A stretch of DNA of 39,893 bases from Nostoc sp. CHAB 5836 (GTDB taxonomy: Bacteria; Cyanobacteriota; Cyanobacteriia; Cyanobacteriales; Nostocaceae), in the NCBI RefSeq assembly GCF_020829445.1, contig NZ_JAIVFV010000056.1:1-39893 (forward strand). Reading direction: 5' to 3'. The notes below the pieces were generated by a model. That model had not been told where the DNA came from. It saw only the letters and a program-made list of their open reading frames with translations, and searched no databases. The translations under genes and the position numbers were made by a program. Shown here one piece after another: positions 25,186 through 34,361 of this stretch (position 1 is the stretch's first letter; the number at the start of each line of letters is the position of its first letter).

Positions 25186-25932
25186 TTAACTGAAGGCTTG
25201 ACTCGACTGATCTTCCTCCGCAGAAGGGGTATCTTCCTTTGGAGCAGCTACTTTGACCATTGCATGGCGTAGGACGCGATCGCCCAAGTAATATCCGCGC
25301 ACTAACTCTTCTAACACTGTTCCTTCAGGATGTTCATCCGTAGGTTCTCGCATTACTGCTTCGTGCAGATTAGGATCAAATTCTTGACCTTCAGGACGCA
25401 TTGGTGATACACCTAAGCGTTTCAGGCTATCTACTAATTGTTTGTAAACGCCTTGGTAACTTTTGTGCATGGTCATTTCGCCATCAGATTGTGGTTTGAG
25501 GTGCGATCGGGCCCGCTCAAAATTATCGACCACTGGCAGCAATTCCATAATCGTGTTCCGCTTCATCTGCACTTCTAGCTCTTCTTTTTCTTTGCTAGTG
25601 CGTTTTCGATAATTCTCAAAATCAGCAGCAATCCGCATATATTGAGTACTACGCTCTTCTAGTTGCGTTTTGAGGGACTCGATTTGTTGAGTCAGTTCTG
25701 CCAAAGCTGCCGTTTCCACTCCAGTTTTCTCAGATGCAGCGACGCTATTTTCTGAATTGACGGTAGCCGTATCTCCCGATACATTTATTTGGGCTGCCAC
25801 TTGCTCTGTCACCTCGCTACCAGATTCATTGAAATTAATTTGGGCTGGGGAGTCACTCTTCATTGCTTGCTTTACCTCTGTTGGTTCACCCAATTGCTGG
25901 CTTGTATTGTTTCTCTGTTTATTTTCATCCAT
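25186..25932 (-). CDS. grpE: Nucleotide exchange factor GrpE
   Basis: A 248-residue GrpE, which releases ADP from DnaK. The family core runs from the coiled coil ([20 protein letters not shown]) through [14 protein letters not shown] and ends with [28 protein letters not shown]. The N-terminal ~85 residues are a polar low-complexity extension, longer than in E. coli GrpE (197 aa) but usual in cyanobacteria. The start ATG at 25932 lacks a visible SD. The tnpB element begins within about 10-15 bp upstream, so the native promoter is either displaced or has been replaced. Confidence 0.95.
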   Translation of the reverse strand: MDENKQRNNTSQQLGEPTEVKQAMKSDSPAQINFNESGSEVTEQVAAQINVSGDTATVNSENSVAASEKTGVETAALAELTQQIESLKTQLEERSTQYMRIAADFENYRKRTSKEKEELEVQMKRNTIMELLPVVDNFERARSHLKPQSDGEMTMHKSYQGVYKQLVDSLKRLGVSPMRPEGQEFDPNLHEAVMREPTDEHPEGTVLEELVRGYYLGDRVLRHAMVKVAAPKEDTPSAEEDQSSQAFS

Positions 25933-26007
25933 TATCAGAAAAATGGGTTTAAAACCGCGCCGTTTTAGGGCGGCTTTAATTAATTTATTTTCTTACAGAA
26001 TCTTTGG

Positions 26008-26013
26008 TATAAT
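26008..26013 (+). promoter_or_regulatory. TATAAT -10 box of tnpB
   Basis: TATAAT lies 6 nt before the tnpB ATG, which predicts a leaderless or near-leaderless transcript. The decayed element at 11613 shows the same arrangement. No convincing -35. Confidence 0.45.
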
Positions 26014-26019
26014 GTAAGA

Positions 26020-27207
26020 ATGACACAAAAAGCTTTCAAATACCGATTCTATCCAACACCTGAGCAGGAAACCTTGCTTCGGCAAACGATGGGATGTACT
26101 CGTTTAGTCTATAACCGCGCTCTCGCTGCAAGGACGCAGGCGTGGTATGAACGACAAGAAAGAGTTGGGTATATTGAAACATCAGCAATGCTGACTAATT
26201 GGAAAAAACAAGACGAATTGCAATTTCTTAATGACGTTAGTAGTGTGCCATTGCAACAAGGTTTGCGACATCTGCAAACAGCCTTTAGTAACTTTTTTGC
26301 AGGACGGGCTAAATACCCTAACTTCAAGAAAAAGCATAACGGCGGTAATGCTGAATTTACCAAGGCAGCTTTTAAATTTAGAGATGGGCAGGTATTCCTT
26401 GCTAAAAGTTCACAAGCTTTGGCTATTCGTTGGAGTAGACAGTTGCCGCAAGGTGTTGAGCCATCTACTATCTCAGTAAAACTTTCACCCTCTGGGCGCT
26501 GGACTGTTTCGATGTTAGTAGATATGGAGATTGAAAGATTGTCTGAATCTTCTAACTCTATTGGCATTGATTTGGGCGTCACCAGCTTGGTTGCCTTAAG
26601 TACAGGTGAGAAGATTGCTAATCCCAAAAACTTTAGGGCAAAAAAAGCAAAATTGCGTAAAGCGCAAAAAGCTTTGAGTCGTAAACAGAAAGGGTCTAAC
26701 AATCGCCATAAAGCAAGGGTTAAAATAGCTAAAGTTCACGCAAAAATTAGCGATGCGCGGAATGATTTTCTTCACAAGCTGACAACTCGATTGGTGCGTG
26801 AAAACCAAACGATTGCTGTTGAGGATTTGGCTGTGAAGAATATGATCAAAAACAAAAAACTCGCTCTCTCGATTAGTGATGCTAGTTGGGGCGAATTGGT
26901 CAGACAGCTTGAATATAAGTGCGATTGGTATGGTCGTAACTTCGTCAAGATTGACCGATGGTTTCCTAGTTCAAAACGCTGTGGGAACTGCGGGTACATT
27001 GTTGATCAACTGCCTTTAAATATCAGAGAGTGGGATTGCCCGAAATGCAGTACACATCACGATAGAGATGTTAATGCTGCTAAAAACATTTTGGCTGCGG
27101 GACTCGCAGTTTCAGTCTGTGGAGCGAACATAAGACCTGACAGCCTTAAGGCCCAAGGGCAGTTGCAAAATACCCGTAAGGGAAAGAAACAGAAACCTAA
27201 GTCGTGA
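26020..27207 (+). CDS. tnpB: RNA-guided endonuclease TnpB family protein (IS605 OrfB)
   Basis: A 395-residue TnpB, ancestor-type relative of Cas12 and RNA-guided nuclease of IS200/IS605 elements. The N-terminal helix-turn-helix-like region begins KAFKYRFYPTPEQETLLRQTMG. The RuvC triad is complete: Asp in GIDLGVTSL, Glu in AVEDLAVKNM, Asp in HDRDVNAAKNI. The zinc finger CGNCG ... CPKC lies between the last two. The C-terminus is a basic tail. Length matches active members. The gene carries its own -10 box at the start codon. Intact catalytic residues suggest recent insertion or selection. Confidence 0.93.
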   Translation: MTQKAFKYRFYPTPEQETLLRQTMGCTRLVYNRALAARTQAWYERQERVGYIETSAMLTNWKKQDELQFLNDVSSVPLQQGLRHLQTAFSNFFAGRAKYPNFKKKHNGGNAEFTKAAFKFRDGQVFLAKSSQALAIRWSRQLPQGVEPSTISVKLSPSGRWTVSMLVDMEIERLSESSNSIGIDLGVTSLVALSTGEKIANPKNFRAKKAKLRKAQKALSRKQKGSNNRHKARVKIAKVHAKISDARNDFLHKLTTRLVRENQTIAVEDLAVKNMIKNKKLALSISDASWGELVRQLEYKCDWYGRNFVKIDRWFPSSKRCGNCGYIVDQLPLNIREWDCPKCSTHHDRDVNAAKNILAAGLAVSVCGANIRPDSLKAQGQLQNTRKGKKQKPKS

Positions 27208-27998
27208 GTCTTAGGAATCCCCGACCGTTTACGGCGGGGTGGATGTCAATGCCGACAAGTTCCTGGAAGTGATGTAACCGTCTTCCTATTGTGACAAATG
27301 GTGAACACCTTAGCCCAGACACCACTAAGGCGGGAACCCGAACGAGTAGTCTACCTCTACAAGTAAGTAATAGGACTTATACCAATTTTTTGTGAAGTTG
27401 CATAGAATTTGACCCCAGACGCCAGATGCACAACGAAGGGGAGACCCCAGACGCTCTCTACGAGACGCTCTGCGCGAACGCAAGTTCGCTCTCCGTGGCG
27501 CTATGCGCGGCATCGTCTCTCCTTCTCCCAAGGGGAGAGGCTAGCGCCTTCTCTACGAGACACTACGTGAACGCGAAGCGTCTCCTAAGAGTTGGGAGAA
27601 GACCGCACTGGCTCCCCAAAGTCGCCTCACGAAGAGCAAAGAGTGGAAAATCCAGTTCCCTCCCCGATTTCGGGGAGGGTTAGGGTGGGGTTCTTGATTA
27701 TGCAGCTTCATATTAAATTGGTATTACGCAATAACTCTCTGAAACTCTTATTCCTTTGTGTCCTTTGTGTCCTTCTCCCAGGGGGAGACGCTGCGCGAAT
27801 GCGGTTCGTTTTTTCATTATTTTGCGTAAGTCCTCGAGACGCTCCGCGTTGGCGTCTTCTCTAGGAGACGCTGTGCGTTGGCGGTTCGATAAATTAAGCT
27901 TTTTAGGAATTTTTGCGTAAGTCCTGGATAAATGAGAATTCTTTTTCACACTAGGGGAATACTTTAAGCAGAGGTTTCCCCAAATCAATTGCTCATTT
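27208..27998. other. 791-bp repeat-rich region upstream of pilB
   Basis: After the IS right end (27249), about 130 bp contain a CCTTAG/CTAAGG hairpin (27308-27330) and no gene. Element F spans 27380-27723. The rest (27724-27998) holds further GGAGACGCT(G/C)-type repeats (around 27784, 27836 and 27863) and the pilB leader. The pilB promoter should be near the end of this stretch but I cannot place it. Confidence 0.55.
27380..27723. mobile_element. Element F, 344-bp inverted-repeat element
   Basis: TACCAATTT (27380-27388) and AAATTGGTA (27715-27723) begin imperfect inverted repeats of about 26 bp that also share TGAAG-TGCATA. The interior is made of nested GAGACGC...GCGAACGC palindromes and CCCTCCCCGAAATCGGGGAGGG near the right end. 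A partial inverted copy lies at 14120-14198. Confidence 0.55.
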
Positions 27999-30011
27999 AT
28001 GACTTACTCGTCACCACAACGGCGCAGTACCGCTCTAACTACCAGAACAGAGTTTTCGCCCTTCGGCAACAAGCTAGTGCTATCTGGCTATGCTAATACC
28101 GAACAGATGAGACAGGCACTAATTGAAAGCCGCAAATCTGGCATACCCTTAACGGAAGTACTAGAGTCAATCACTGGGCAGCAACTATCACCTGAGTTAC
28201 TCAGGCAATACAAAAAACAGCAGCTATTTGAACTTAAAATACTATACGGTGTTGAATTCCTTGATCCGGAAGTCAACTCCTTTGACAACACTATGATGGG
28301 GAGCCTGATTGAAACCCTCATCTCCGTGGATATCTGTCGTCGCCATCGTTTGATACCACTGTCGAAACACGAAGACCAAACCCCGCCCTCAGTTTTAGTG
28401 GCGATGGTCGCTCCAGATAATCTAGACGCTTCCGATGACCTGAACCGCATCTTGCGCCCCCAAGGCTTGGCATTGCAGCGCATGGTGATTACACAGGAAG
28501 ACTACCAACAGCTAATCAACCAATACCTAGATGAAGTGGCTGTTCGGCAAAAGCACCTAGAACAAGAAAAGTTTACAGATATTAATCAGGATTTAGAAAA
28601 CCTCGGAAATCTCGATATTGAGGATGCTCCTGATGATATGGAGGCTGATTTAGGGGCGGCGATGAAGGGTGCAGAGGATGCGCCAGTTATTAACCTAGTG
28701 AACAGAATCCTGGCTAAAGCCTTGCATGAGAAGGTTTCTGACATTCATATCGAACCGCAAGAAGAAAACTTACGCATTCGCTTTCGGAAGGATGGCGTAT
28801 TGCGCGAAGCTTTCGATCCCCTACCGAAAAAAATTATCCCGGCGGTGACAGCCCGATTTAAAATCATCTCCAATCTAGACATTGCAGAACGGCGTCTACC
28901 CCAAGACGGCCGCATCCGCCGGATGTTTGAGGGACGTAAAGTAGACTTCCGTGTGAATACCTTACCCAGTCGCTACGGGGAAAAGGTGGTGCTGCGGATT
29001 TTGGATAACTCCTCCACCCAACTGGGATTAAATAAGTTAATTACCGATCCAGAGACTTTACATATTGTCCAGGATATGGTTAGCCGTCCCTTTGGTCTAA
29101 TTTTGGTAACTGGGCCAACTGGTTCTGGGAAAACAACGTCCCTGTATTCTGCACTATCAGAAAAGAATGATCCTGGAATTAATATCAGTACTGTAGAAGA
29201 CCCAATTGAGTACAGCCTTCCAGGGATTACTCAAGTACAGGTAATTCGGGAAAAAGGGCTGGATTTTGCTACAGCGTTGCGGGCTTTCTTGCGGCAAGAT
29301 CCAGATGTGTTGCTGGTGGGTGAAACACGGGATAAGGAAACGGCAAAAACAGCAATTGAAGCTGCCTTGACTGGTCACTTAGTATTAACGACTTTACATA
29401 CTAATGATGCCCCAGGAGCGATCGCTCGTTTGGGAGAAATGGGCATTGAGCCTTTCATGGTTTCTAGTTCCCTAATTGGCGTTTTAGCTCAACGTTTGGT
29501 GCGGCGTGTCTGTTCTGAATGTCGCATTCCCTACACTCCGACAACCGAGGAATTGGCTCGTTATGGTCTATCAGCTTCCTCAGATGTCGGAGTCACCTTC
29601 TATAAAGCTAACACCTTGACATTAGAAGCGATCGCACAAGCCAAGACCAAAAATCAGCTTTGCCCAGCGTGTAACGGCGTCGGCTACAAAGGGCGTTGTG
29701 GTGTTTATGAAGTCATGCGAGTCACCGAAAACCTGCAAACTCTCATCAACGAAGAAGCACCCACAGAACGCATCAAAGAAGTAGCGGTAGAAGAGGGGAT
29801 GAAAACCTTGCTGGCTTACAGTTTGGACTTAGTGCGCCAAGGTGCCACCACCCTAGAAGAAGTAGAACGGGTGACGTTTACCGATACAGGTTTGGAAGCA
29901 GAGTTAAAAGCCAAACGCAAGACTGGTCTTACCTGTCGGACTTGCAATGCCACATTGAAACCAGAATGGCTGGATTGTCCCTACTGTATGACATCTCGGT
30001 TTGAAGACTAG
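27999..30011 (+). CDS. pilB: Type IV pilus extension ATPase PilB
   Basis: A 670-residue GspE/PilB hexameric ATPase that powers pilus assembly at the inner face of the membrane. The N-terminal MshEN-type region (about 20-180), which in relatives binds c-di-GMP, is followed by the motor: Walker [10 protein letters not shown] (about residue 372), Walker B DPDVLLVGETRD (about 434), His box LTTLHTND, and the tetracysteine zinc site CSEC ... CPAC (about 506-558). A second C-terminal zinc ribbon CRTC ... CPYC (about 645-664) is extra compared with proteobacterial PilB. First gene of pilB-pilT-pilC, which drives hormogonium gliding and phototaxis in filamentous cyanobacteria. ATG at 27999 has no strong SD. 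Confidence 0.96.
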   Translation: MTYSSPQRRSTALTTRTEFSPFGNKLVLSGYANTEQMRQALIESRKSGIPLTEVLESITGQQLSPELLRQYKKQQLFELKILYGVEFLDPEVNSFDNTMMGSLIETLISVDICRRHRLIPLSKHEDQTPPSVLVAMVAPDNLDASDDLNRILRPQGLALQRMVITQEDYQQLINQYLDEVAVRQKHLEQEKFTDINQDLENLGNLDIEDAPDDMEADLGAAMKGAEDAPVINLVNRILAKALHEKVSDIHIEPQEENLRIRFRKDGVLREAFDPLPKKIIPAVTARFKIISNLDIAERRLPQDGRIRRMFEGRKVDFRVNTLPSRYGEKVVLRILDNSSTQLGLNKLITDPETLHIVQDMVSRPFGLILVTGPTGSGKTTSLYSALSEKNDPGINISTVEDPIEYSLPGITQVQVIREKGLDFATALRAFLRQDPDVLLVGETRDKETAKTAIEAALTGHLVLTTLHTNDAPGAIARLGEMGIEPFMVSSSLIGVLAQRLVRRVCSECRIPYTPTTEELARYGLSASSDVGVTFYKANTLTLEAIAQAKTKNQLCPACNGVGYKGRCGVYEVMRVTENLQTLINEEAPTERIKEVAVEEGMKTLLAYSLDLVRQGATTLEEVERVTFTDTGLEAELKAKRKTGLTCRTCNATLKPEWLDCPYCMTSRFED

Positions 30012-30101
30012 TCATTGGTCATTGGTCATTGGTCATTGGTCATTGGTCATTGGTCATTGGTCATTGGTCATTGGTCATTAGTCATTAGTCATTAGTCATT
30101 A
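30011..30101 (+). repeat. Heptamer tandem repeats after pilB
   Basis: Nine copies of GTCATTG (30011-30073) and four of GTCATTA (30074-30101), starting with the last base of the pilB stop codon TAG. Confidence 0.9.
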
Positions 30102-30106
30102 GTCGA

Positions 30107-30280
30107 TGGTTAGTAACTTGAAACAACTGACAAATAACAAAGGACAAACATTAAAAGGAAACAAAACTATGGTTAGTAACTTGAAACAAAGGACAAAGGA
30201 CAACTGACAAAGGACAAATAACAAATGACAAAGGACAACTGACAAATGACAAATAACAAACATTAAAAGGAAGCAAAACT
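30107..30280 (+). repeat. Duplicated pilT leader with a second start-like site
   Basis: CATTAAAAGGAARCAAAACT followed by ATGG occurs twice: before the ATG at 30169 and before the true pilT ATG at 30281. GGTTAGTAACTTGAAACAA occurs at 30107 and 30171. The first ATG opens a 12-codon frame (30169-30207). AGGACAAA/TGACAAA heptamer-like units fill the rest. Confidence 0.7.
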
Positions 30281-31411
30281 ATGGAAATGATGATTGAAGA
30301 CCTGATGGAACAGTTGATTGAAATGGGTGGCTCGGATATGCATTTATCCGCAGGTTTGCCTCCTTACTTCCGCATCAGTGGCAAACTCACCCCCATAGGT
30401 GAGCATATATTAACAGCCGATCAGTGTCAAAGGCTGATTTTTAGTATGCTCAACAATACCCAGCGTAAAACCTTAGAGCAGACATGGGAATTGGATTGTT
30501 CTTATGGTGTCAAGGGTTTAGCTCGCTTCCGGGTCAATGTCTATAAAGAGCGTGGCGCTTATGCGGCTTGCTTACGGGCATTAAGTTCTAAGATTCCTAA
30601 CTTTGAAAAATTAGGTCTACCAGATATAGTGCGGGAAATGTGCGATAAACCCAGAGGACTTATTCTAGTGACAGGCCCTACAGGTTCCGGGAAGACAACT
30701 ACTCTAGCGGCAATGATTGACTTGATTAACCGCACCAAGGCAGAGCATATTTTAACCGTAGAAGACCCGATTGAATTTGTTTACGAACCAATTAAAAGTT
30801 TAGTTCACCAACGACAACTGGGTGAAGATACCAAGAGCTTTGCTAATGCCTTGAAAGCAGCTTTGCGGGAAGATCCAGATATTATTCTGGTGGGGGAAAT
30901 GCGCGATTTGGAAACGATTTCTTTGGCGATTTCTGCCGCAGAAACAGGACACTTGGTATTTGGTACGCTACACACCAGTTCCGCCGCCCAAACTGTTGAC
31001 CGGATTATCGACGTTTTCCCCCATGAAAGACAAACCCAAGTGCGAGTGCAATTGTCTAACTCGTTAGTGGGGGTATTTAGCCAAACCTTGGTGTCCAAGA
31101 AAAACCCTAAACCCGGTGAGTATGGTCGGGTGATGGCTCAAGAAATTCTGATTGTCACTCCTGCTATTTCCAACTTGATTCGAGAAGGCAAAACATCTCA
31201 AATTTACTCAGCTATTCAAACTGGCGGCAAATTGGGAATGCAAACTCTGGAGAAGGTTTTAGCCGATTTTTACAAAGCAGGAACGATTTCCTTTGAAGCA
31301 GCGATGTCTAAGACTTCTAAGCCTGATGAAATTCAACGTCTCATTGGTAATTCTACACCGCAAGCAGCTGCCGCAGGTGCGAAACCCGGTGCGGCTGCCA
31401 AAGCGCATTAA
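30281..31411 (+). CDS. pilT: Type IV pilus retraction ATPase PilT
   Basis: A 376-residue PilT, the ATPase that depolymerises pili for twitching motility and DNA uptake. N-terminal PAS-like domain ([19 protein letters not shown]), Walker [11 protein letters not shown] (about residue 132), Walker [13 protein letters not shown] (about 205) and His box [12 protein letters not shown] are all present. The C-terminus ends in an Ala-rich tail. AAAAGGA 9 nt before ATG is the ribosome-binding site; the same leader is duplicated about 110 bp upstream. Middle gene of pilB-pilT-pilC. Confidence 0.96.
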   Translation: MEMMIEDLMEQLIEMGGSDMHLSAGLPPYFRISGKLTPIGEHILTADQCQRLIFSMLNNTQRKTLEQTWELDCSYGVKGLARFRVNVYKERGAYAACLRALSSKIPNFEKLGLPDIVREMCDKPRGLILVTGPTGSGKTTTLAAMIDLINRTKAEHILTVEDPIEFVYEPIKSLVHQRQLGEDTKSFANALKAALREDPDIILVGEMRDLETISLAISAAETGHLVFGTLHTSSAAQTVDRIIDVFPHERQTQVRVQLSNSLVGVFSQTLVSKKNPKPGEYGRVMAQEILIVTPAISNLIREGKTSQIYSAIQTGGKLGMQTLEKVLADFYKAGTISFEAAMSKTSKPDEIQRLIGNSTPQAAAAGAKPGAAAKAH

Positions 31412-31419
31412 AGGAAGTG

Positions 31420-31510
31420 GGGATGAGGGGGATGAGGAGGATGAGGGAGAACAATTAATAACCAATTCCCAATGCCCAATTCCCAATTCCCAATGCCCAA
31501 TGCCCAATAA
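31420..31510 (+). repeat. 9-bp and 7-bp tandem repeats between pilT and pilC
   Basis: GATGAGGGG/GATGAGGAG units (31424-31450), then CCCAATT/CCCAATG heptamers (31463-31508). Two repeat types are adjacent inside an operon spacer. Confidence 0.8.
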
Positions 31511-31531
31511 ATAACTATTTTGAATTGATTT

Positions 31532-32755
31532 ATGCCAACCTACGTTGCCCGTGTTCGGGATTCTCAAGGAAAACCCCGAACAGAAAAAATTGTTGCCGAA
31601 TCCTTGACGCGAGCTCGGACTAGTCTCAGAGATCAAGGCTTTGTAATCCAAGAACTCAAGCAATCTCAAGGATTTCAGCCAGATGTTGCCTTAAAAAAAT
31701 TCCAGAATTCCTTAGTTAAGGTTTCTGTGAAAGACAAAGCAGTTTTTTCCCGTCAATTTGCCGTTTTGATGAATGCGGGAGTTGCGATCGTTAGAAGTTT
31801 AGGAGTACTTTCCGAACAGTGTAGTAATCCTAAACTGAAACAAGCTCTTCTAGACATTAGCAATGATGTTCAAAGCGGAATGAATCTCTCAGAGTCAATG
31901 CGGAAGTATCCTGACTGCTTTGATGGATTATATGTGAGTATGATTCAAGCTGGCGAAGTTGGTGGTGTTCTAGACGAAGTATTGAATCGTTTAGCCAAGT
32001 TGTTAGAAGATGTTGCCCGCTTACAAAACCAAATTAAATCAGCATTGTCTTATCCAGTGGTGGTGGGTTGTATAGCAGTTGCGATCTTTCTTGGTATGAC
32101 CATTTTTCTGATTCCCGTTTTTGCCAAGATTTTTACAGAAATCGGAACTGAATTACCACCTCTAACGCAATTTTTGATGGATGCTAGTCTATTTTTGAGA
32201 AGTCCGAAGGTTTTCGTGCTTATCGGTGTTCTTGTAGGATTGAAATTTGCCTTTACACAATATGGTAAAACTCCTGTTGGTCGCCTCACAATTGATCGTC
32301 TTTCCCTCAAGATGCCGTTGTTTGGTGACTTGATTCAAAAATCTTCAGTTGCCCGCTTTAGCCGAACTTTTGGTTCTTTGACTCGTTCAGGTGTACCAAT
32401 TTTAACTTGCTTGGAAATTGTCCGAGATACATCAGGAAATAAAATAATTGCCAATGCCATAGATGCAGCCCGCATGGAGATTCAACAAGGAGGTATGATT
32501 AGCCTTGCTTTACAAAAAGATAGCGTTTTTCCGGCTATGGCAATTCAGATGATTAGTATCGGAGAAGAAACTGGAGAATTAGATGCAATGTTGATGAAAG
32601 TTGCCGATTTTTATGAGGATGAAGTCGAGCAAGCAGTAAAGGCAATGACCAGTATTTTAGAACCAGTGATGATTGTGGTTCTAGGGGGGATGGTTGGAAC
32701 TATTTTGCTAGCAATGTATTTGCCGATGTTTAAGGTATTTGAAAAGTTGGGATAG
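31532..32755 (+). CDS. pilC: Type IV pilus inner-membrane platform protein PilC
   Basis: A 407-residue type II secretion F-domain protein forming the membrane platform that the PilB and PilT motors act on. Two T2SSF domains are visible: the first about residues 70-195 ([19 protein letters not shown] ... [11 protein letters not shown]), the second about 273-396 ([19 protein letters not shown] ... [11 protein letters not shown]). There are transmembrane helices after the first domain ([18 protein letters not shown]), in between, and at the C-terminus ([19 protein letters not shown]). No strong SD at the ATG. The 120-bp pilT-pilC spacer carries tandem repeats, so co-transcription is likely but not tightly coupled. 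Confidence 0.95.
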   Translation: MPTYVARVRDSQGKPRTEKIVAESLTRARTSLRDQGFVIQELKQSQGFQPDVALKKFQNSLVKVSVKDKAVFSRQFAVLMNAGVAIVRSLGVLSEQCSNPKLKQALLDISNDVQSGMNLSESMRKYPDCFDGLYVSMIQAGEVGGVLDEVLNRLAKLLEDVARLQNQIKSALSYPVVVGCIAVAIFLGMTIFLIPVFAKIFTEIGTELPPLTQFLMDASLFLRSPKVFVLIGVLVGLKFAFTQYGKTPVGRLTIDRLSLKMPLFGDLIQKSSVARFSRTFGSLTRSGVPILTCLEIVRDTSGNKIIANAIDAARMEIQQGGMISLALQKDSVFPAMAIQMISIGEETGELDAMLMKVADFYEDEVEQAVKAMTSILEPVMIVVLGGMVGTILLAMYLPMFKVFEKLG

Positions 32756-32763
32756 GGGATTAA

Positions 32764-32839
32764 GAGTTAGGAGTTAGGAGTTAGGAGTTTGGAGTTTGGA
32801 GTTTGGAGTTAGGAGTTTGGAGTTAGGAGTTTGGAGTTG
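32764..32839 (+). repeat. Heptamer repeats after pilC
   Basis: About ten units of GGAGTTA/GGAGTTT beginning a few bases after the pilC stop. Confidence 0.85.
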
Positions 32840-32870
32840 AAAGTTTTTATTCCTAACTCATAACTTAACG

Positions 32871-32911
32871 TGAGTTGGCGCAATTAAATCTAACTGGGTA
32901 AGGCTGTCATT
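32871..32911 (-). repeat. Element A right-end fragment, inverted
   Basis: The reverse complement reads GACAGCCTTACCCAGTTAG, then TTTAATTGCGCCAACTCA, matching the right end of element A; the left part is absent. Confidence 0.55.
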
Positions 32912-33382
32912 GCTCCCGACTGCTGTTACCGGGGTACGAGCGTCACCCGAAGCCCTCCCGCTACCGCAAAAAAGAGGCAGCGCGGTCTTCTCCCTACAGC
33001 CCTTCTCAAGACAGGAGACGCTACGCGAAGGGGCATCCTACGGCAGGCCCTAGCTTCTCACGAGTGGGAAAAGGTGGGTCACTGCGGTCTTGAGGATTTC
33101 CCCCCATGACCTGATGCTGCTCAATGCGATCGCAAAAAATATTGCGAAAAAATTGTAATAATATTTAACATGGTCTAGGTTGTGTAATTTAGATTAACTA
33201 TTGCAGAGAAGTTCTCTGAGAGTGAGTAAAATGGCAAATACAACCAGGCAACTATTTTATGGATTAGTTACCCTAGAATTGTAGACTATGTTTTCAGTTC
33301 TGAGTTACTTCTGTATTTTGCCTCAGAGGCATACCAATTTAGACCACACCAAATCCTTCATTAAGAGCTCCCACAAATCATA

Positions 33383-33916
33383 ATGGCTGTGATTGAGAAG
33401 AAAAGAACTCGCGATCTGCCCCAAATTAACGAACGAATTCGCTTCCCGAAAATTCGGGTCATTGACACTGACGGTGCCCAACTGGGAATTATGCCCCCAC
33501 AGGAAGCACTACAACTAGCAGAAGAAAAAGAGCTAGATTTGGTGCTAATCAGCGACAAAGCTGACCCGCCGGTTTGTCGAATTATGGACTACGGGAAATA
33601 CAAGTTTGAGCAGGAAAAAAAAGCGCGAGAAGCCCGGAAAAAGCAACACACCGCTGATGTCAAAGAAGTTAAGATGCGCTACAAAATAGAAGAACACGAC
33701 TACAACGTGCGTGTTAAGCAAGCAGAGCGTTTTTTGAAAGATGGCGATAAAGTCAAAGCGACTGTGATGTTCCGGGGTCGAGAAATTCAACACAGCGACC
33801 TAGCAGAAGATTTGCTTAAGCGAATGGCAACGGATTTGGAACCATTTGGTGAGCTTCAACAAGCGCCTAAAAAAGAAGGGCGAAACATGATGATGCTCAT
33901 ATCACCTAAAAAATAA
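33383..33916 (+). CDS. infC: Translation initiation factor IF-3
   Basis: A 177-residue IF-3, which binds the 30S subunit and proofreads initiator tRNA selection. The N-domain ([22 protein letters not shown]) is joined by a Lys-rich linker ([19 protein letters not shown]) to the C-domain ([26 protein letters not shown] ... [12 protein letters not shown]). Length is usual. The start is ATG in the visible frame, unlike the AUU start used for autoregulation in enterobacteria. A Rho-independent terminator follows within 30-65 bp, so infC is transcribed alone rather than with rpmI-rplT. Confidence 0.96.
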   Translation: MAVIEKKRTRDLPQINERIRFPKIRVIDTDGAQLGIMPPQEALQLAEEKELDLVLISDKADPPVCRIMDYGKYKFEQEKKAREARKKQHTADVKEVKMRYKIEEHDYNVRVKQAERFLKDGDKVKATVMFRGREIQHSDLAEDLLKRMATDLEPFGELQQAPKKEGRNMMMLISPKK

Positions 33917-33946
33917 TCCTCTAACTGTTCACTAGACCAAGTTTGG

Positions 33947-33980
33947 AAATCTCCTGGCTATAAGTCAGGGGATTTTTTCA
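33947..33980 (+). terminator. Rho-independent terminator of infC
   Basis: AATCTCCTG (33948-33956), 9-nt loop, CAGGGGATT (33966-33974): a 9-bp stem with one T-G pair, running into TTTTTTC. It starts about 30 nt after the infC stop. Confidence 0.85.
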
Positions 33981-34361
33981 TTTTTCGTTTGGATGCAACA
34001 GCCGCCCTAATTATGCAAGTTAAATGTGGAACAGCTTACCTTGAAAGCGCAAGAATCCCCAACCATAATCGCAAGATTTGGTTGGCGGTGCGTTCAAGAC
34101 CGGGACTCCCCGATCTGTGAAATTAATTTATCTAAAATCGATAGTCCTGAAGGCTGAGTGGGAAACATAATACGAAGTTGCTCAGGGCTTTTGCTATTTC
34201 CAGGGATGAGGGAATAGGGGGTAAGAGAACAAGGGGACAAGAGGGACACAGGGGACAGGTAAAATTTTCTCCCTCATCCCCCTCATCTCCCTCATCCCCC
34301 TCATCCCCCTCATCTCCCTCATCCCCCATTCGGCGGTGATACTACCAGAAAATAAAACTGC
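33981..34361. other. 381-bp gap between infC and the MFS-HEAT gene
   Basis: Mostly unremarkable sequence to 34200, then 9-bp CTCCCTCAT/CCCCCTCAT tandem repeats (34262-34329) immediately before the MFS-HEAT start at 34362. No gene. Confidence 0.6.
34262..34329. repeat. 9-bp tandem repeats upstream of the MFS-HEAT gene
   Basis: About seven units of CTCCCTCAT/CCCCCTCAT, ending about 33 bp before the ATG. Confidence 0.85.

Larger units (their letters stand above)
25940..27249 (+). mobile_element. tnpB-only IS200/IS605-family (IS1341-type) element
   Basis: The left end is an imperfect hairpin around AAACCGCGCC and GGGCGGCTTT (about 25951-25976). The right end has hairpins CCTAAG/CTTAGG (27196-27215) and CCCCGaCCG/CGGCGGGG (27219-27239), then GGATGTCAA ending at 27249. 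It encodes only TnpB; no Y1 transposase TnpA is present. The 3' hairpins overlapping the tnpB end are where a guide (omega) RNA is expected, with the guide drawn from the sequence right after 27249. The outer limits are estimated from the hairpins. Confidence 0.75.
32756..33382. other. 627-bp gap before infC
   Basis: Holds GGAGTTA/GGAGTTT heptamers (32764-32839), an inverted right-end fragment of element A (32871-32911), a GC-rich repeat block with GAGACGCTACGCGAA (32930-33110), then AT-rich sequence (33130-33382) that must contain the infC promoter and leader. No gene seen. Confidence 0.6.

Noticed and set aside
26109-26702. 197-codon minus-strand ORF within tnpB
   Set aside because: Antisense to an intact TnpB with complete catalytic motifs; composition is shadow-like.
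30011-30101. CRISPR array
   Set aside because: The repeats are contiguous 7-bp units without spacers; the same holds for the other tandem repeats in the window, and there are no cas genes.
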